A DNA stretch of 64,000 nt, taken from positions 1,054,001 through 1,118,000 of the forward strand of contig JAJNNX010000007.1 in NCBI GenBank assembly GCA_023159155.1. Reading direction: 5' to 3'. The translations under genes and the position numbers were made by a program. The notes beneath the pieces were generated by a model that was not told where the DNA came from, did no database searches, and saw nothing but the letters and a program-made list of their open reading frames with translations. This DNA comes from Ustulina deusta. Taxonomy: Eukaryota; Ascomycota; Sordariomycetes; Xylariales; Xylariaceae. Below, one piece after another: positions 1 through 10,434 of this stretch. Each line of letters begins with the position of its first letter. Position 1 is the stretch's first letter.

Positions 1-39
1 ACGGCCCAAAAGAAATAATGCATTTAACACTTCACTTAC
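1..39 (-). other. probable start of intron 3
   Basis: A perfect GTAAGT donor starts at 39, just after LDIGDNV. The frame stays open to the window edge, but the residues beyond (VSEVLNALFLLGR) do not continue the hexapeptide pattern. The acceptor would lie outside the window. Confidence 0.55.
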
Positions 40-2960
40 AACATTGTCGCCGATGTCAAGAAGATCCCACTCGCCCAGTCGTGCGTGCTTGATGGTGACA
101 CCGGATCCGATCTTAGCGCCCAAGAGGCGATAATACCAAATAGTAGACATTTCTGACCAGCCGAATGCTCCCTTCCCAGCGACCATAACGATCTTTTGGA
201 TCATCCACCACCGAGTGTGGTATGGTCCCCACATGGGATATAACCCCTCCTTGAAACGTCCGATGATAAGCCATTTAGCGACGATTCCGACCCAGGGGAT
301 GACAGCACTCGAAACCAGCCGAGCGAGAATGCTGCTCACTACCACATTGACCAGCCTACCTATCACGGAATTGCTGGTGCTGAAACCCAAGAAGTAGACC
401 AACGAGTATATGAAGAGGGTCCACGAGAAAGCTCGTCGAAGTGGATAGATGATCATGATAGGAGTAAGCTGAAGCAGGAGGAGAAAAGGGTTGGTAGAAC
501 TGTACACCTTCTGGTCTTCAGGTATAGGCAGGTCTTCCACTCGAGGGCCACTTGCTTTCCGCTCTGAGCGCTCCTCGTGTATGTATTCGCACAACTGGGA
601 AACCGATCCATTCTTAAAAATAAAGTCAATCGGTATTCTGACTCCAAATTCCGCGCGTATCGTAGATAGAAGTTTCCCCGCTCTTAGAGAATCGCCCCCG
701 AGTTCGAAGAAATCCTTCCGAGGCGTTACATCCTTGAAGCGAAGCTGAAGCAGATCCGCGAACATCCGGGTGAGCTTCAGAGCCGTTGTATCGGCAAGAG
801 TTGACGTTTCCGACAACTGTGACTCTTTGGCCATTTGGGAGAGGAGGATTTGGTCGAGATCCCCCTGAGAATTGCGCGGGAAAGGCTTCTGGATGGTAAT
901 GATAGAGTGAGGAACCAAATAACCATCTATTCTTTCGAATAGTGTATTCATTAGTGATTCTGCATCCTCATCGTAGGGTACGGCGCCGACGTCAGCCTTG
1001 GGCGCTAAGCATGCTGTCAAGGCCCCTGTTTGGGACGATGCTTCAATATATATATCAAACTCGAGTGGTAGAGCTTGTTGAATCTTCTGATGCGCTGTAT
1101 GTGGCGCTGTGAGACAAAGTGTCGATGGAATAGAAACAGATAGTTCAGTGTCTGTCGGAGGACACTGTGCTGAAAGATGTCTTTTGGAGAATGGCGTATA
1201 GTCATCCATACACGGTATATCTAGTCGCTCGCCGAGCTTTACTCGGAGGACCTTGTTGTTTCTCTTCGGCACGTCATCCATATAAACGATAACCACCGGC
1301 CATTTGGCCTGTTGCAGCGATGCCTTCAATGACTTATGCAAGCACCGCAGATCAACCCTTGGCTTCCCAGGGGGTGTTACAAGAACGACCCCAACGACTT
1401 CTTGAAGGGTATCATGACGGACAGAGAAGGCTAATGCTTGGGAAACCCTTTCAAATGTTAGTGAGTCTTGCTGTGCTGCAGCCGTAACAATCGCATTTTC
1501 CACTTCAAAAGGTGATATGATCTCACCACCCCGATTGATGACTTCCTTGTTTCTCCCAGTGATATAAAGATACCCATCGTTATCCAGGTATCCCGTGTCA
1601 CCAGTATCAAACCACCCTTGAGGACTGAATGGTGACTTATCCAGAGAACCATCAGCTCGAATATAGCCCTGAAAGAGGGGGCCGCCACGAAGACATATCC
1701 GTCCGGTTTCGAAAGAGGATACTTTGTTGTCAGCGGCATCCAATATTACTAGTTCAGGGCCCGTGACAATCCCGGAAGTCCCCGGACGGTCTAATGAATA
1801 TGATAGAGACGGCGTACTAATTGGCATGCATTCCGTCATACCATAACTTGGGAGCACAACGCATTGAAAGGTATCCCTTATCCGCTCCGCCAGGGCTGGG
1901 AGAAGACCTCCTGCGGCGTTACAAACGAGACGGATTTGGCTGCAAAAACTCGAGGTTAGCTATTTGTCTTCTTGGGCATATCTGAGGAAATGGGTGGAGT
2001 CTGGGAGGCTCCGCGGGGCTTGTCTAAGTCGGAGCGGTGCGAAGGATCAGAATAGGTAAGGAAGGTGCCACAGTACTCACGATTTATTTAAAGCATCCGG
2101 TCTGTTACTTCCCTCACCTAAAATCATCGAGTGCATGGTAGGTGACGCATAGTACCAAGTCGGCTGAACATCTTCAACCTGGTCCCAAAACAGGTTTGGG
2201 TCAAAGCTTGGACAGCAAATAGTTGAGCCCCCTGAAAACAAAAGTGCGAAGAGATTACGAATTATGCCACCACTGGAAATTTGTCAATGGTTTAGTCTCA
2301 AATTGTTGATGGAGGCACTGACATATGATATAATGGCATCATGTTGAGACAAATGTCTTTGTCTGTCAAGCCCCATGAATCGATGACAAGTCTGACACCA
2401 GATAGGATGGTTCCAACAGTAATCGGAACTACCTTTCTATTGCCGCTTGTTCCACTGGTGAAAAGGATCATGGCGATATCTTCAGGTTGATTAGGGGCAG
2501 GAGGTTGTGAAACTGGATCAGGTTTGGGATATTTGACATCGAATCGGATTCCCGGCTCGTCGACCTCATCAACAAAAAATATGTCAAGGCCATTTTGGTT
2601 AAGTTGTAGCGTAGTTGTCTCCGAGGCACAGCTTATGATGGCACTGGCCCTAGAGAGCTCAATATCAGCTTTCACTTGTTCTGGGCCTGCACCTGGGTTG
2701 ATGGGCGCCGCGATATATGCATTTGATACAGCAACAATGGTAGCTGCGAGGAGTGGCCCGTTTGGGAGGATGATGGCAATAACCGGTTTTCTCAGAAACC
2801 CGTTGTTAACTGTAGATATACCGAAGCTTCTCACAAAGTCATGCAGCTCTCTGTAAGTGATTGCAGGTTTAGGACTTGAATATCTGAGGGCCGGTTTGGA
2901 GCTCGACTGGAGAGAGTCCAGTAGACACAGCGGTTGCTGACTACCAGGGCGTCCTGGCAT
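1..2960 (-). CDS. NRPS-like adenylate-forming enzyme (A - carrier - membrane - hexapeptide domains), 3' end outside window
   Basis: Seen: exons 2960-2323, 2272-2081 and 1939-40 join in one frame without stops, giving about 910 residues before the gene leaves the window. The adenylation domain carries the ATP-binding loop FTSGTSGNRK near residue 167, MMPLYH near 207, YGMTE near 309, GWFDTGD near 385 and GRNKEVINRGGE near 405. A carrier domain follows with FFELGGDSL, whose Ser near 694 is the phosphopantetheine site. After about residue 745 come hydrophobic stretches, then GAKIGSGV and LDIGDNV, typical of hexapeptide beta-helix repeats. Known: A-T-membrane-hexapeptide proteins resemble the Pls/PosA NRPS-like family, which includes epsilon-poly-lysine synthetases; this A domain looks more like acyl-CoA/4CL ligases, so the substrate is open. 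Start: ATG at 2960 has A at -3; the open frame reaches 2978 only through a TTG. Inference: a membrane-bound enzyme that activates an acid and loads it on its own carrier. It is the only gene here without damage. Confidence 0.85.
1940..2080 (-). other. intron 2 of the NRPS-like gene (141 bp)
   Basis: Donor GTGAGT at 2080, acceptor TTTTTGCAG ending at 1940, and GCTAAC as branch point. Removal joins DALNKS to QIRLVCNAAGG in frame, the stretch that leads to the YGMTE motif. It is longer than intron 1 but within the fungal range. Confidence 0.85.
2273..2322 (-). other. intron 1 of the NRPS-like gene (50 bp)
   Basis: Donor GTCAGT at 2322 and acceptor TTTCCAG ending at 2273, with a branch-point-like GACTAAAC between them. 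Removal joins MMPLYH to IGGIIRN in frame, the expected continuation for the family; without removal the frame reaches a stop. Confidence 0.85.
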
Positions 2961-3050
2961 TTTTGAGAATGGTGCCAATGAAGAGATGACTGGCTTGTAA
3001 GATCGATGCCTTCGTGTAATCGTTGATGTTTAAATGTGACACCCTGCTCT

Positions 3051-3060
3051 GTTATAAAAT
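3051..3060 (-). promoter_or_regulatory. TATA-like box of the NRPS-like gene
   Basis: On the minus strand this reads ATTTTATAAC, about 93 bp upstream of the ATG at 2960. It is the closest TATA-like match upstream of the gene; position and sequence are the only evidence. Confidence 0.4.
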
Positions 3061-4107
3061 CCTAGACTACCTATTTCACCTGGTACACAGCCCTCAAGCC
3101 AAGCTTTCCCCCTTGCTCTAATTCCAAAAACTTCCATGAAGATCAACCACGTTATCTTGAAACATCCTGGTGCAATATTGATAGAACACGGATTCTTGCG
3201 GTGAGGTATTGTCGACGATGATGCTTCTCGTACATAGGAATAACTGTTCCTAGGTTGCCGCCTTGGCCGATGTGCCTAGTTGTACAAGAAGCACTGTGTG
3301 CCGAGTATCTAGGATGCAGAGTAGATCCCTTAGCATAGGATTTAGAGATCTCTTGGCTCGACTATATAATCACTACTCCCTTTTTACCCTCCAATCAAAT
3401 GTCCGATGTTCCTGTGATATTCTTTAACAAAAAATAGCGCAAATTTGTCAGAGTTGATCGCTACATATTGCAATGCGTTGTCAAGGCTGATCGTCAGGAT
3501 GTCGTAAATTACCCACGATGCCGAGCTCCATCCGCACTACAACTCAAGATACCGATATCTGTGCCAATTCTCTGGGCAATGAGACCCTCCCCAGCCGGTC
3601 GTCGGTGAACCACTTTCCACCAATCCACCAGCCATCAAGCTGTCCGGATTTGGAGTACATCACCGAAATCCATGTATCGTGCAATCCAGACCACACTCAC
3701 CCACGGACCACACTGGATTCCCATGTCCTGCAATCTTTGGTTCTGTATAACACGTATAGCAGGACTATAGATAGTTATTGTGCATTTTTTTCACCTCTTT
3801 ATTTATAGCGAGCAAGACTGTGGTTTTTATGGGGCCATAGCATATTGTAACCTTAAGCTGAGGGTTTTAACCTTGCCTTCCAACTCTAGGTTTAAATTGA
3901 AGTGGTTATAATTTCCCCTTAGGATATGCCTAAGTTGGTAATTGATGATGTTATTACAGGCATAGAAATAATCAGAATAGAAGTACAAAGTAAGATGGAG
4001 ATTGGATGGAGTAGTGCCTGCCATGCCACAACAAAATCGTCTAACAGCCAAGCCATTCATTACCTAGTTTAGGTCAGAAGCCGTCTCTAGGGTACCACGG
4101 GAGCACC

Positions 4108-4213
4108 CATTGCCAAGTGCTTCTCGGCAGAACCGGGGTTGGCTGCGCCACACGTATACGCATTGCCAAGTGCCTTTCAGCAGAACAGGGGTTCGTTGAG
4201 CCACACAACTTGA
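4108..4213. repeat. tandem duplication, 53-bp unit
   Basis: CATTGCCAAGTGC recurs at 4108 and 4161, each time followed by a similar stretch ending in CCACAC. The two 53-bp units differ at scattered positions, several of them C/T or G/A. Confidence 0.75.
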
Positions 4214-5031
4214 TATGTTGCGGTTTACGAGAGTATTTTCTCCTAGTACAAAGCATGTCGGGCCTTGGGAAAAACTTCTCATATTGCAGCTATTGCTTAC
4301 CTGTAAATATAATAATAGCTGTGGTTGTAGTTATTAGGAGCAAATGTCCTAGCTTGCCAAGACTACTTGCAATTTTTGTAAAGTTGCACATACCACCCCA
4401 TTCTTCTGCAGGAGAGGACTTCACAGCCCCTTACATTGATACCCTCGCCATAGATGTGATATCACCCCAATCAGGCCTGATTGATGCCGATTTACGCACT
4501 ACGGCTTTTTTCGGAGGTAGATAGCTTCCCTACTGTTATGGTAGATAAGAGATGCGCAGCAGGGTATCTATTGGGAAGCAAAGTGTTGGCGATCGGGAGA
4601 CGAAACTAAACTTTATCCAGGCTGAGTCTCCCAGGGATTCGATAAACTGCCGGTAGTGTGGCGGGTACAAATAGACAGTGTGTATTAGTACCCGCCATCA
4701 AGACTGCCAAGTCATTTAGTCCATTACTTCACGGCATGAATATCCACCTAGTTGCACATCAGTTGCAAAAAATAGAAGGAGCCGGCTTCACTAGAATGAT
4801 TCCTCGAAGATAAGTGTTTCAGCGAATGTAATCTCGAAGACTCCCCAACACCCAGTGATTTCAAATATAGCAAACGCATTTAATACTTAGACCTAGAGCA
4901 GATGTGTTAGAGTCGGACTAGAACGAAGGTTATCCAGGAATGGAATCTAGATTATAACGAAGACATGCTCAGTTGGAGCTTACAGGATCTACTTGAGTCT
5001 AAGTTTCAACAGGGCAAGGTGTGTAAGGTGC

Positions 5032-5103
5032 ATATAAGTCACCCTATCTAGAATCCCGATTGCTTATATATAAGCCATCCTATCTAGAATCCCGATTGCT
5101 TAC
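5032..5103. repeat. tandem duplication, 36-bp unit
   Basis: Two adjacent units, 5032-5067 and 5068-5103, share CTATCTAGAATCCCGATTGC without change. They differ only in a few bases before that core. Confidence 0.8.
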
Positions 5104-5379
5104 ATTAGTGGGCCATCAACTGCAGTAAGATAGCTGTCACATTCCAAAGAGTATGAGACTTGGCCGAGGTGTTTGAAGTGGAAAAAGACAAAACCCCCCG
5201 AAAAAGCAGGAAAAAACAGTACATCTACCACGAGCGGCAGAAATCTCCCGATTCAAATCCCGTAACTTTAGAATCAAGTTCTTACTCAATGCCTGAGCGT
5301 CATCGTCTTGGCTCTCCCCATGTCGCACAACCCATGTCTGAAGCTCGCGCCCTCAGGAATGCGCTGCTCTCGTATAACT

Positions 5380-6120
5380 TCTGAACAGGTGGCTGTTCTT
5401 CTGCGCAAGGTCTCCTGAAAGGGCTTGGGATAGATGCCACTGGCGATTACGGATGGGATCCCGTCGTGCCTATTCCAAACGCCCATGTGCGCAGCCTCGA
5501 TCTCAAGACCGGGATCTGGCCAAGAAGTCGCCAGCCTTGGTCACATCCTCGAGCAGGAGACTAGCGATGAGCTTGCGGCATCCATACCTGGTGCTTGGGA
5601 GCCTGAGATTCTCCAACCTTGTCTAAGGGATGGGTCCCTCAACAGCATCCAACTCGTCTTGGTATTGATGGTGGAGATAAATATGACCCCTGCGCGTTTA
5701 TAGGCCTCTGATGCGAATTTAGCCACGTTGAGATTGCCGCATATATGAGGCTCAAAGGTTTCAAACGGCAGTTAAACTTTATTGGCTACGCGATGAGAAG
5801 ATGGAACCCGCCTTGCTGAGATGACTATCATAGGTGCGATAACCTAATCCGGGTCCCTTTAGCTCATACCTGAATGTGGAAGGTGGGGTTCGACTATTGG
5901 GAGCCCCGTAGGATCGTCGCCTTTTCCTGAATAGGTATATGAGCTCAACATCCCAGTCAGACCCGTCAGAATGACGGGCTGGTCTTCGGTCACAGCTGCG
6001 AGCCGGTCCGCCCTGGGTTTAGGCAGGTTCTCGGTATACTTCCTTCAAGTAAGCCTCAATGCCCCGTATCATGCTCCTTGTTGTGTATTGAAGTGGGCAC
6101 CTGTCAATAACTGCTCTCGG
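5380..6120 (-). pseudogene. relic of the thioester reductase domain of an NRPS-like enzyme
   Basis: Read from high to low coordinates on the minus strand, recognisable blocks of a C-terminal NAD(P)-dependent thioester reductase (Thioester-redct/NAD_binding_4) appear in order but in shifting frames: YTENLPKPRADRL then VTEDQPVILTGLTG (nucleotide-binding loop, about 5950-6030), LPFETFEPHI and NVAKFASEAYKRAGVIFIST (about 5665-5780), RYGCRKLIASLLLED (about 5540-5595, at the place of the catalytic YxxxK region), and HMGVWNRHDGIPSVIASGI (about 5430-5490). Stops, frameshifts and a deletion after the first block show that it is dead. Known: this domain releases carrier-bound acyl chains as aldehydes or alcohols in A-T-R enzymes such as aminoadipate-reductase-like proteins. 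It is not part of the intact gene at 1-2960, which has a different C-terminus and ends upstream of it. Confidence 0.8.
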
Positions 6121-6151
6121 TTGGTCTCAATAATATAGTAATGTCCATATA

Positions 6152-6182
6152 CTAGGAGATAGGCTGAACCTACACTTCCTAG
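6152..6182. repeat. 31-bp imperfect palindrome, copy 1
   Basis: Starts CTAGGAGATAGG and ends CCTACACTTCCTAG, so the two ends can pair. A near-identical copy in the same orientation lies at 8487-8515. Confidence 0.6.
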
Positions 6183-7783
6183 TATAGTAATCACTATTAT
6201 ATTTTGGGGAATCTGTTGATCAAGAGTATAGGAATAAAGAAATCAATTTTTATTACTGTGTGCATGCGTGCGTGTTGTTCCTGCTAGCTAGTATCGAGAG
6301 CATTCCGTATGGTGTTTTATCCTCCCATACTAGCACAGCCACCAAGTGGCTTGAGCATATGCTTACTCATGTAATCCACTCACACCACTTCAGTATGGAA
6401 ATGGAAATTTCACCTTGAACTGCCAGCAAATACAGATAGATTTCGAGTTGGCCTAGAGTCCGGTCTTAATAGTTAAGTAGCGCAATCTGGAAACGCCCTG
6501 AACCGACCACTAGTCCTTCCTTGACTGTGGGATAGTATTTGACCATGTTCATAATGCTGACCGGGTTATGCTTCTCTCCATTAGAAAGAATAATAATGTC
6601 TATAGTGAGAAAAATAATTGGCCATTAGGTATCTATTAATGGCCAGCTTCCTTGTGAAGACGGACCATCAGATCATGTCAGGGATATATATTATACCTAC
6701 CCTATGGGAGTGGATATAATGGGAGTCTATCTAGATACATATGGGTGCCGCCCCCCTAGATATCTGGGAGGTTCAGGAATCAATTGACTACTCTATTGAG
6801 CCCTAAATACTACCTACCTGCCTTCTAACTGTAGATAGGCCTGTCTATTCCTCAGAATACCTATTTCCTGACAGATCATCTGTATGTGCAGACTATAAAT
6901 GGTTTTGGAGGCTCGCATTACTACTCGGTCTCTTCGAAAGTCCGCTCATGTGGGAGATGCGACACCTCCCGAAGCCCAACACCCGACGCATTCTCCCAAG
7001 GAGTCGAATCGGATTGCCCGCATCTCTCAGTCTTGTCGAGAGGGATTAGCTATAACTCGATGGGGGTCGGGAAGCAGATTGGCAATCAGCAGCTCCAAAA
7101 AGAGTCATTGGCGCCTCGTAGGATTTGATTCCAGAAATAAATAATGCTTTAGCTCAGTATTAGTCCCATGTCGGCTCCGAGTCTTCTGGAATCGCTTGCC
7201 TTATATCCGCTCCTTGTATCGGTGATACAAAGAACCACATAGTTGGCGTCCTTCGGGCTACTACAATACCAGTGTTGCTGGGCTCCGTATATCTTTATTT
7301 ATGGATGATGTCATGTGATAGAGAGCTGATAAGATTACCAGAGGCCTTGAAGGCGATATATTTCCACCCATATTCTGGACTCGAGGAGTGCGGGATTGAC
7401 AAGCACTCTTGGTATAGCTTCTGTATAGCGAGTCTATCAACCACATGTGGAAGACGACGACGAGTAAACTGTATCTTGAAGTACGATTCGACATATTGTC
7501 TGACAGATATTATTCTGTGTATGCTAGTGTGTCCACTGTTTCCTTTTACATAAGTACAACTTCTACTGGGATAAGGTGGAAATTGACGAGCATAGCAAGG
7601 AGAGTAGTATTTCGTAAAGTGTAGTAGGGATCAATGGCGTGTAATTCCAGGCTCCTTGTGCCAGCAAACATACGAACAACAACCCAACCTGATACCGGGT
7701 GAAACCAAGTCTTCGTTGAATTCAATCAAGTGAGTGTCATATTCATTCTCCATTTCATAGATGCACATGATACAATATAGCAA

Positions 7784-8017
7784 TTATCGTGCTCCCTGAA
7801 TAGTATTTAGAACTGCAGCCGGTACTATTACAGGCCATACTTCTTGGAGCAAAGGCTGCGTTAGTTTAACTCCTGGTGAATGCCCTCCAGTCGATGGATG
7901 CAGGTAAGATTGTGCTGCTACGGTGGAATTTAACGGGAAATATCTCTTGGTCCTTACCCTTTTAGCTGAGGATGGGAGGGCAATCGGGCAGACCGACTGT
8001 GGGATTCGAACCTTCAT
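7784..8017 (-). pseudogene. possible adenylation-domain fragment of the same NRPS-like relic
   Basis: The minus strand reads LLQEVWPVI followed by AAVLNTIQGAR, which resembles the ELWPVIEAAN...AR segment of the adenylation domain in fungal A-T-R enzymes. It lies upstream of the reductase relic in the correct order and strand. The match is short and frameshifted, and the roughly 1.7 kb between the two pieces holds nothing else I can identify. Confidence 0.35.
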
Positions 8018-9106
8018 TTATCGCATCCTTGAAGATAGGAAAGAAGATGTGAGCAAGGTTAAGAGCGGAAAGCACAAGCTAGCCTTTAATATGGTAGCGA
8101 GCGATACCTTGTTATATCTCGGCCAAGAGTCGTGGGGTGCGCTGGCGAGTCACGAGGAATTATACGCTGTCTTTTAGTATAATTTCGGGTGATACTCGAC
8201 CGAGGTTGGGGAGAAAATGTGGGATTGTAGTGATGAGGAGCGATATTAAGCTTGGCAACGAAGGTTACAGTGAGCCTTCATGGGAGCCTCGTGGAGCGAA
8301 TGTAACCGCATTGAAATAATATATCTTATATCAACCAACCCACCGTGAAGAAATTAATAACCCCCTGTGTCAGTACAGCCATAGGCCTATCCCTTAGTCC
8401 TCAAGGCAACAACTGATGCAATAGATAGCGACGTGGATAGCATGAGTAGGCTCAATTACATGGGTACTCTCACCTTGCCCTTTTCTTAGGAGATAGGCTA
8501 TTCCTACACTTCCTAGCATACATACGTAAAAATTTAATTTGGAACTAGATGGCTGTACCAGAATATAATGCAATTCAACGCAATAACTAAGAAAAAAAAA
8601 ATATGTACTCGTTAGTTTACTTTTTGGTGTTGAACACAGTTTTCAATTGTTCAGCCACAAGATGGCTACGGCCCCTTTTTTTCCCGCCACTTCCAATTCC
8701 ACTCAATCTATTTCAACAAGATACCCAACAGAAACTGCGGTAAAACGCTTGAACGCCTGCTGATACTATATGGACGTCAGTGAAAGGGCTGGTGATAAGG
8801 CTCGGGGCTACGGTTTATGTGCTGTACGGAATATGCACACTGAACCAAGTCTCGGACTTCAATAAAGGAAGGATTCGATGTCTCAGGCTGAAACAGTCAA
8901 CTATTCAGCCCTCGCCTAGAGCAGAGACACGTGGATGGGAATGTTGACGTAGAGAAAGCTAGCATGATGCATTCTAAGATTGACGAAGTCTGAGTGATCC
9001 CTGTCCCTAGACATGCGTGAATGGTTTCTGTCTAACAAAGAAAGAAAATGCTGGCGAGCCCGTGCGAACCCGTGCGAGCCCGAAAGCTAGAGCATTGCCC
9101 GTTAGG
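8018..9106. other. non-coding remainder before the AT-rich block
   Basis: Apart from the palindrome at 8487 and a short direct repeat of CCCGTGCGA-like units at 9059-9081, I see no gene or structure. Composition is normal until 9106, where the Gypsy-1 LTR begins. Confidence 0.5.
8487..8515. repeat. 31-bp imperfect palindrome, copy 2
   Basis: Reads TAGGAGATAGGC and then CCTACACTTCCTAG, with a few changes in the centre relative to 6152-6182. The surrounding sequence of the two copies is not alike. Confidence 0.6.
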
Positions 9107-9428
9107 TATAACAAGGGCATATATTATGGGCTTGGAACTTAGTCATATTTAGCTAATAATTCTCTAGGGGTCTCAAGGTCTATGGTTCCTTCTTTTAAAT
9201 GTTCGAACTTGGGATTCTTATAGCCTATTTATGCCTGTTCGCTATTAGGCTATTTAGAATACATTCTATAACTTTATTAACGTAAGGGACTATTAGGTCT
9301 TTTTATATATATATATAGTCCGTATAACTTTTAGTCCTTCTAATAAAAACTTATCTATTTTTCTGTAGGCCTATATATTATACTAATAGTATAGCTAATA
9401 ACTTAGCATATCGATCCGTATAATACTA
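9107..9428 (-). repeat. Gypsy-1 3' LTR
   Basis: Matches 56924-57178 over about 250 bp, including ATTCTATAACT and ATATATAGTCCGTATAAC. The left end TATAACAAGGG corresponds to TGTAATAAAAG in the other copy. The right end is placed before a run of T that would be the polypurine tract of a minus-strand element; that end is inferred. Confidence 0.7.
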
Positions 9429-10231
9429 TTTTTTTTTTTTTTAATGCTTGCTTTTAAATATTTTTATAGTTAAATAGTACAAAAATCTATAAGCTTCTTT
9501 AAATTATATTAATAAAACTAATATATAGCTTCTTTTGTTCTATTACTATATAAATAATTATAAAGTTCTTAAGTCTAATATTTTTTAGCCGGCTATTTTT
9601 CCTATTTAACTAAATATTTTATATTGCTTTAAGTTTTTAAAAAGTTTTTTATTTTTTTTATTTAATAATCTTTAGATTTAATTAAGGCTACTTTTTATAG
9701 AACCTAATTAAAGTTAAGCAGTGCTTAATTACTAATATAATAAAACTTAATAAGCAAAATATAAAAAAAGTTATAAATTTTTTATTTTTTAAATAAAATA
9801 AATCAGATAGCAAAAAAAAAAATAACCTTTTAAATTTTAAAAAGTTCTAATATTTTTTTATTAAGCTTCTTTACAAGTTGTTTAGTTTTAATATTTTTAA
9901 TATTTAATATTACTAATTAATCTTTAATATAAGTAAATACTTCTATTCTTTTTTTATTAGCCTACTTTTTTATTTTTTAGTAGCTCTTTTTTAAGTATTT
10001 CTATACGTTTTAATAAACTTATATTATCTAATATATATACAGCTAATTTTTTAAATTATAAAATATACTAAAAAAAAGATTATAAGCCACTAAGTAATAC
10101 TTATAATTTATATAAAATAAAATCATATATATAAATATAAATATAGTATTATTATATATAAATTCTGCTATAAAAAATAAATCTTTCTAGTTAATTATTT
10201 CATAATTAATAAATATTTATAAATAGATTTC
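9429..10231 (-). pseudogene. Gypsy-1 3' internal remnant
   Basis: Lies between the Gypsy-1 3' LTR and the insertion site of Gypsy-2 copy A (TSD ATTTC at 10227-10231). By order it should hold the end of integrase or the 3' untranslated part. Too AT-rich to read a protein. Confidence 0.5.
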
Positions 10232-10434
10232 TAATAGAAAGACTAATAGGTATATAAATAAAAATAATTAATTAAAAAAGAGTAGGTGCGTAGTAGAATA
10301 TTAGAAGGTCCAATATATCTGTGTGCGAGGTCCTACTTATAAAAGCATAGGCCACCTAGTATGGACCTATCCTAACCTAGGGCATAGGCCACTATTTAAA
10401 GTTGCTAGTTCGAGCTCCCTATAGGTCTTTATCA
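10232..10434 (-). repeat. Gypsy-2A LTR (left, 3')
   Basis: 203 bp, from TAATAGAAAGACTAATAGG (a TGATA start with G to A) to TCTTTATCA. Exactly the same length as the other three copies at 25811, 33505 and 45632. Confidence 0.9.

Larger units (their letters stand above)
2961..5379. other. intergenic region, no supported gene
   Basis: Normal base composition, with frequent stops in every frame. Open frames at 3518-3808 (+) and 4117-4524 (+) show no recognisable motif and overlap open frames on the other strand, so they are not called. The stretch holds the 5' region of the minus-strand gene and two small tandem repeats listed separately. Confidence 0.6.

Noticed and set aside
2961..2978. start of the NRPS-like gene at 2978
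   Set aside because: That codon is TTG. The first in-frame ATG is at 2960, and an in-frame stop lies upstream.
3518..4524. open frames 3518-3808 and 4117-4524 on the plus strand as small genes
   Set aside because: No recognisable motif or gene structure; the second spans the 53-bp tandem repeat and overlaps open frames on the other strand.
5160..5703. open frames 5160-5384 and 5434-5703 on the plus strand
   Set aside because: The second is antisense to the thioester reductase relic, which has the recognisable motifs; the first lies at its edge and shows nothing of its own.
6886..7144. overlapping plus-strand open frames at 6886-7144
   Set aside because: Two frames of the same strand are open at once and neither resembles a known protein.
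7923..8319. plus-strand open frames 7923-8177 and 8137-8319
   Set aside because: No motif; partly antisense to the possible adenylation-domain fragment.
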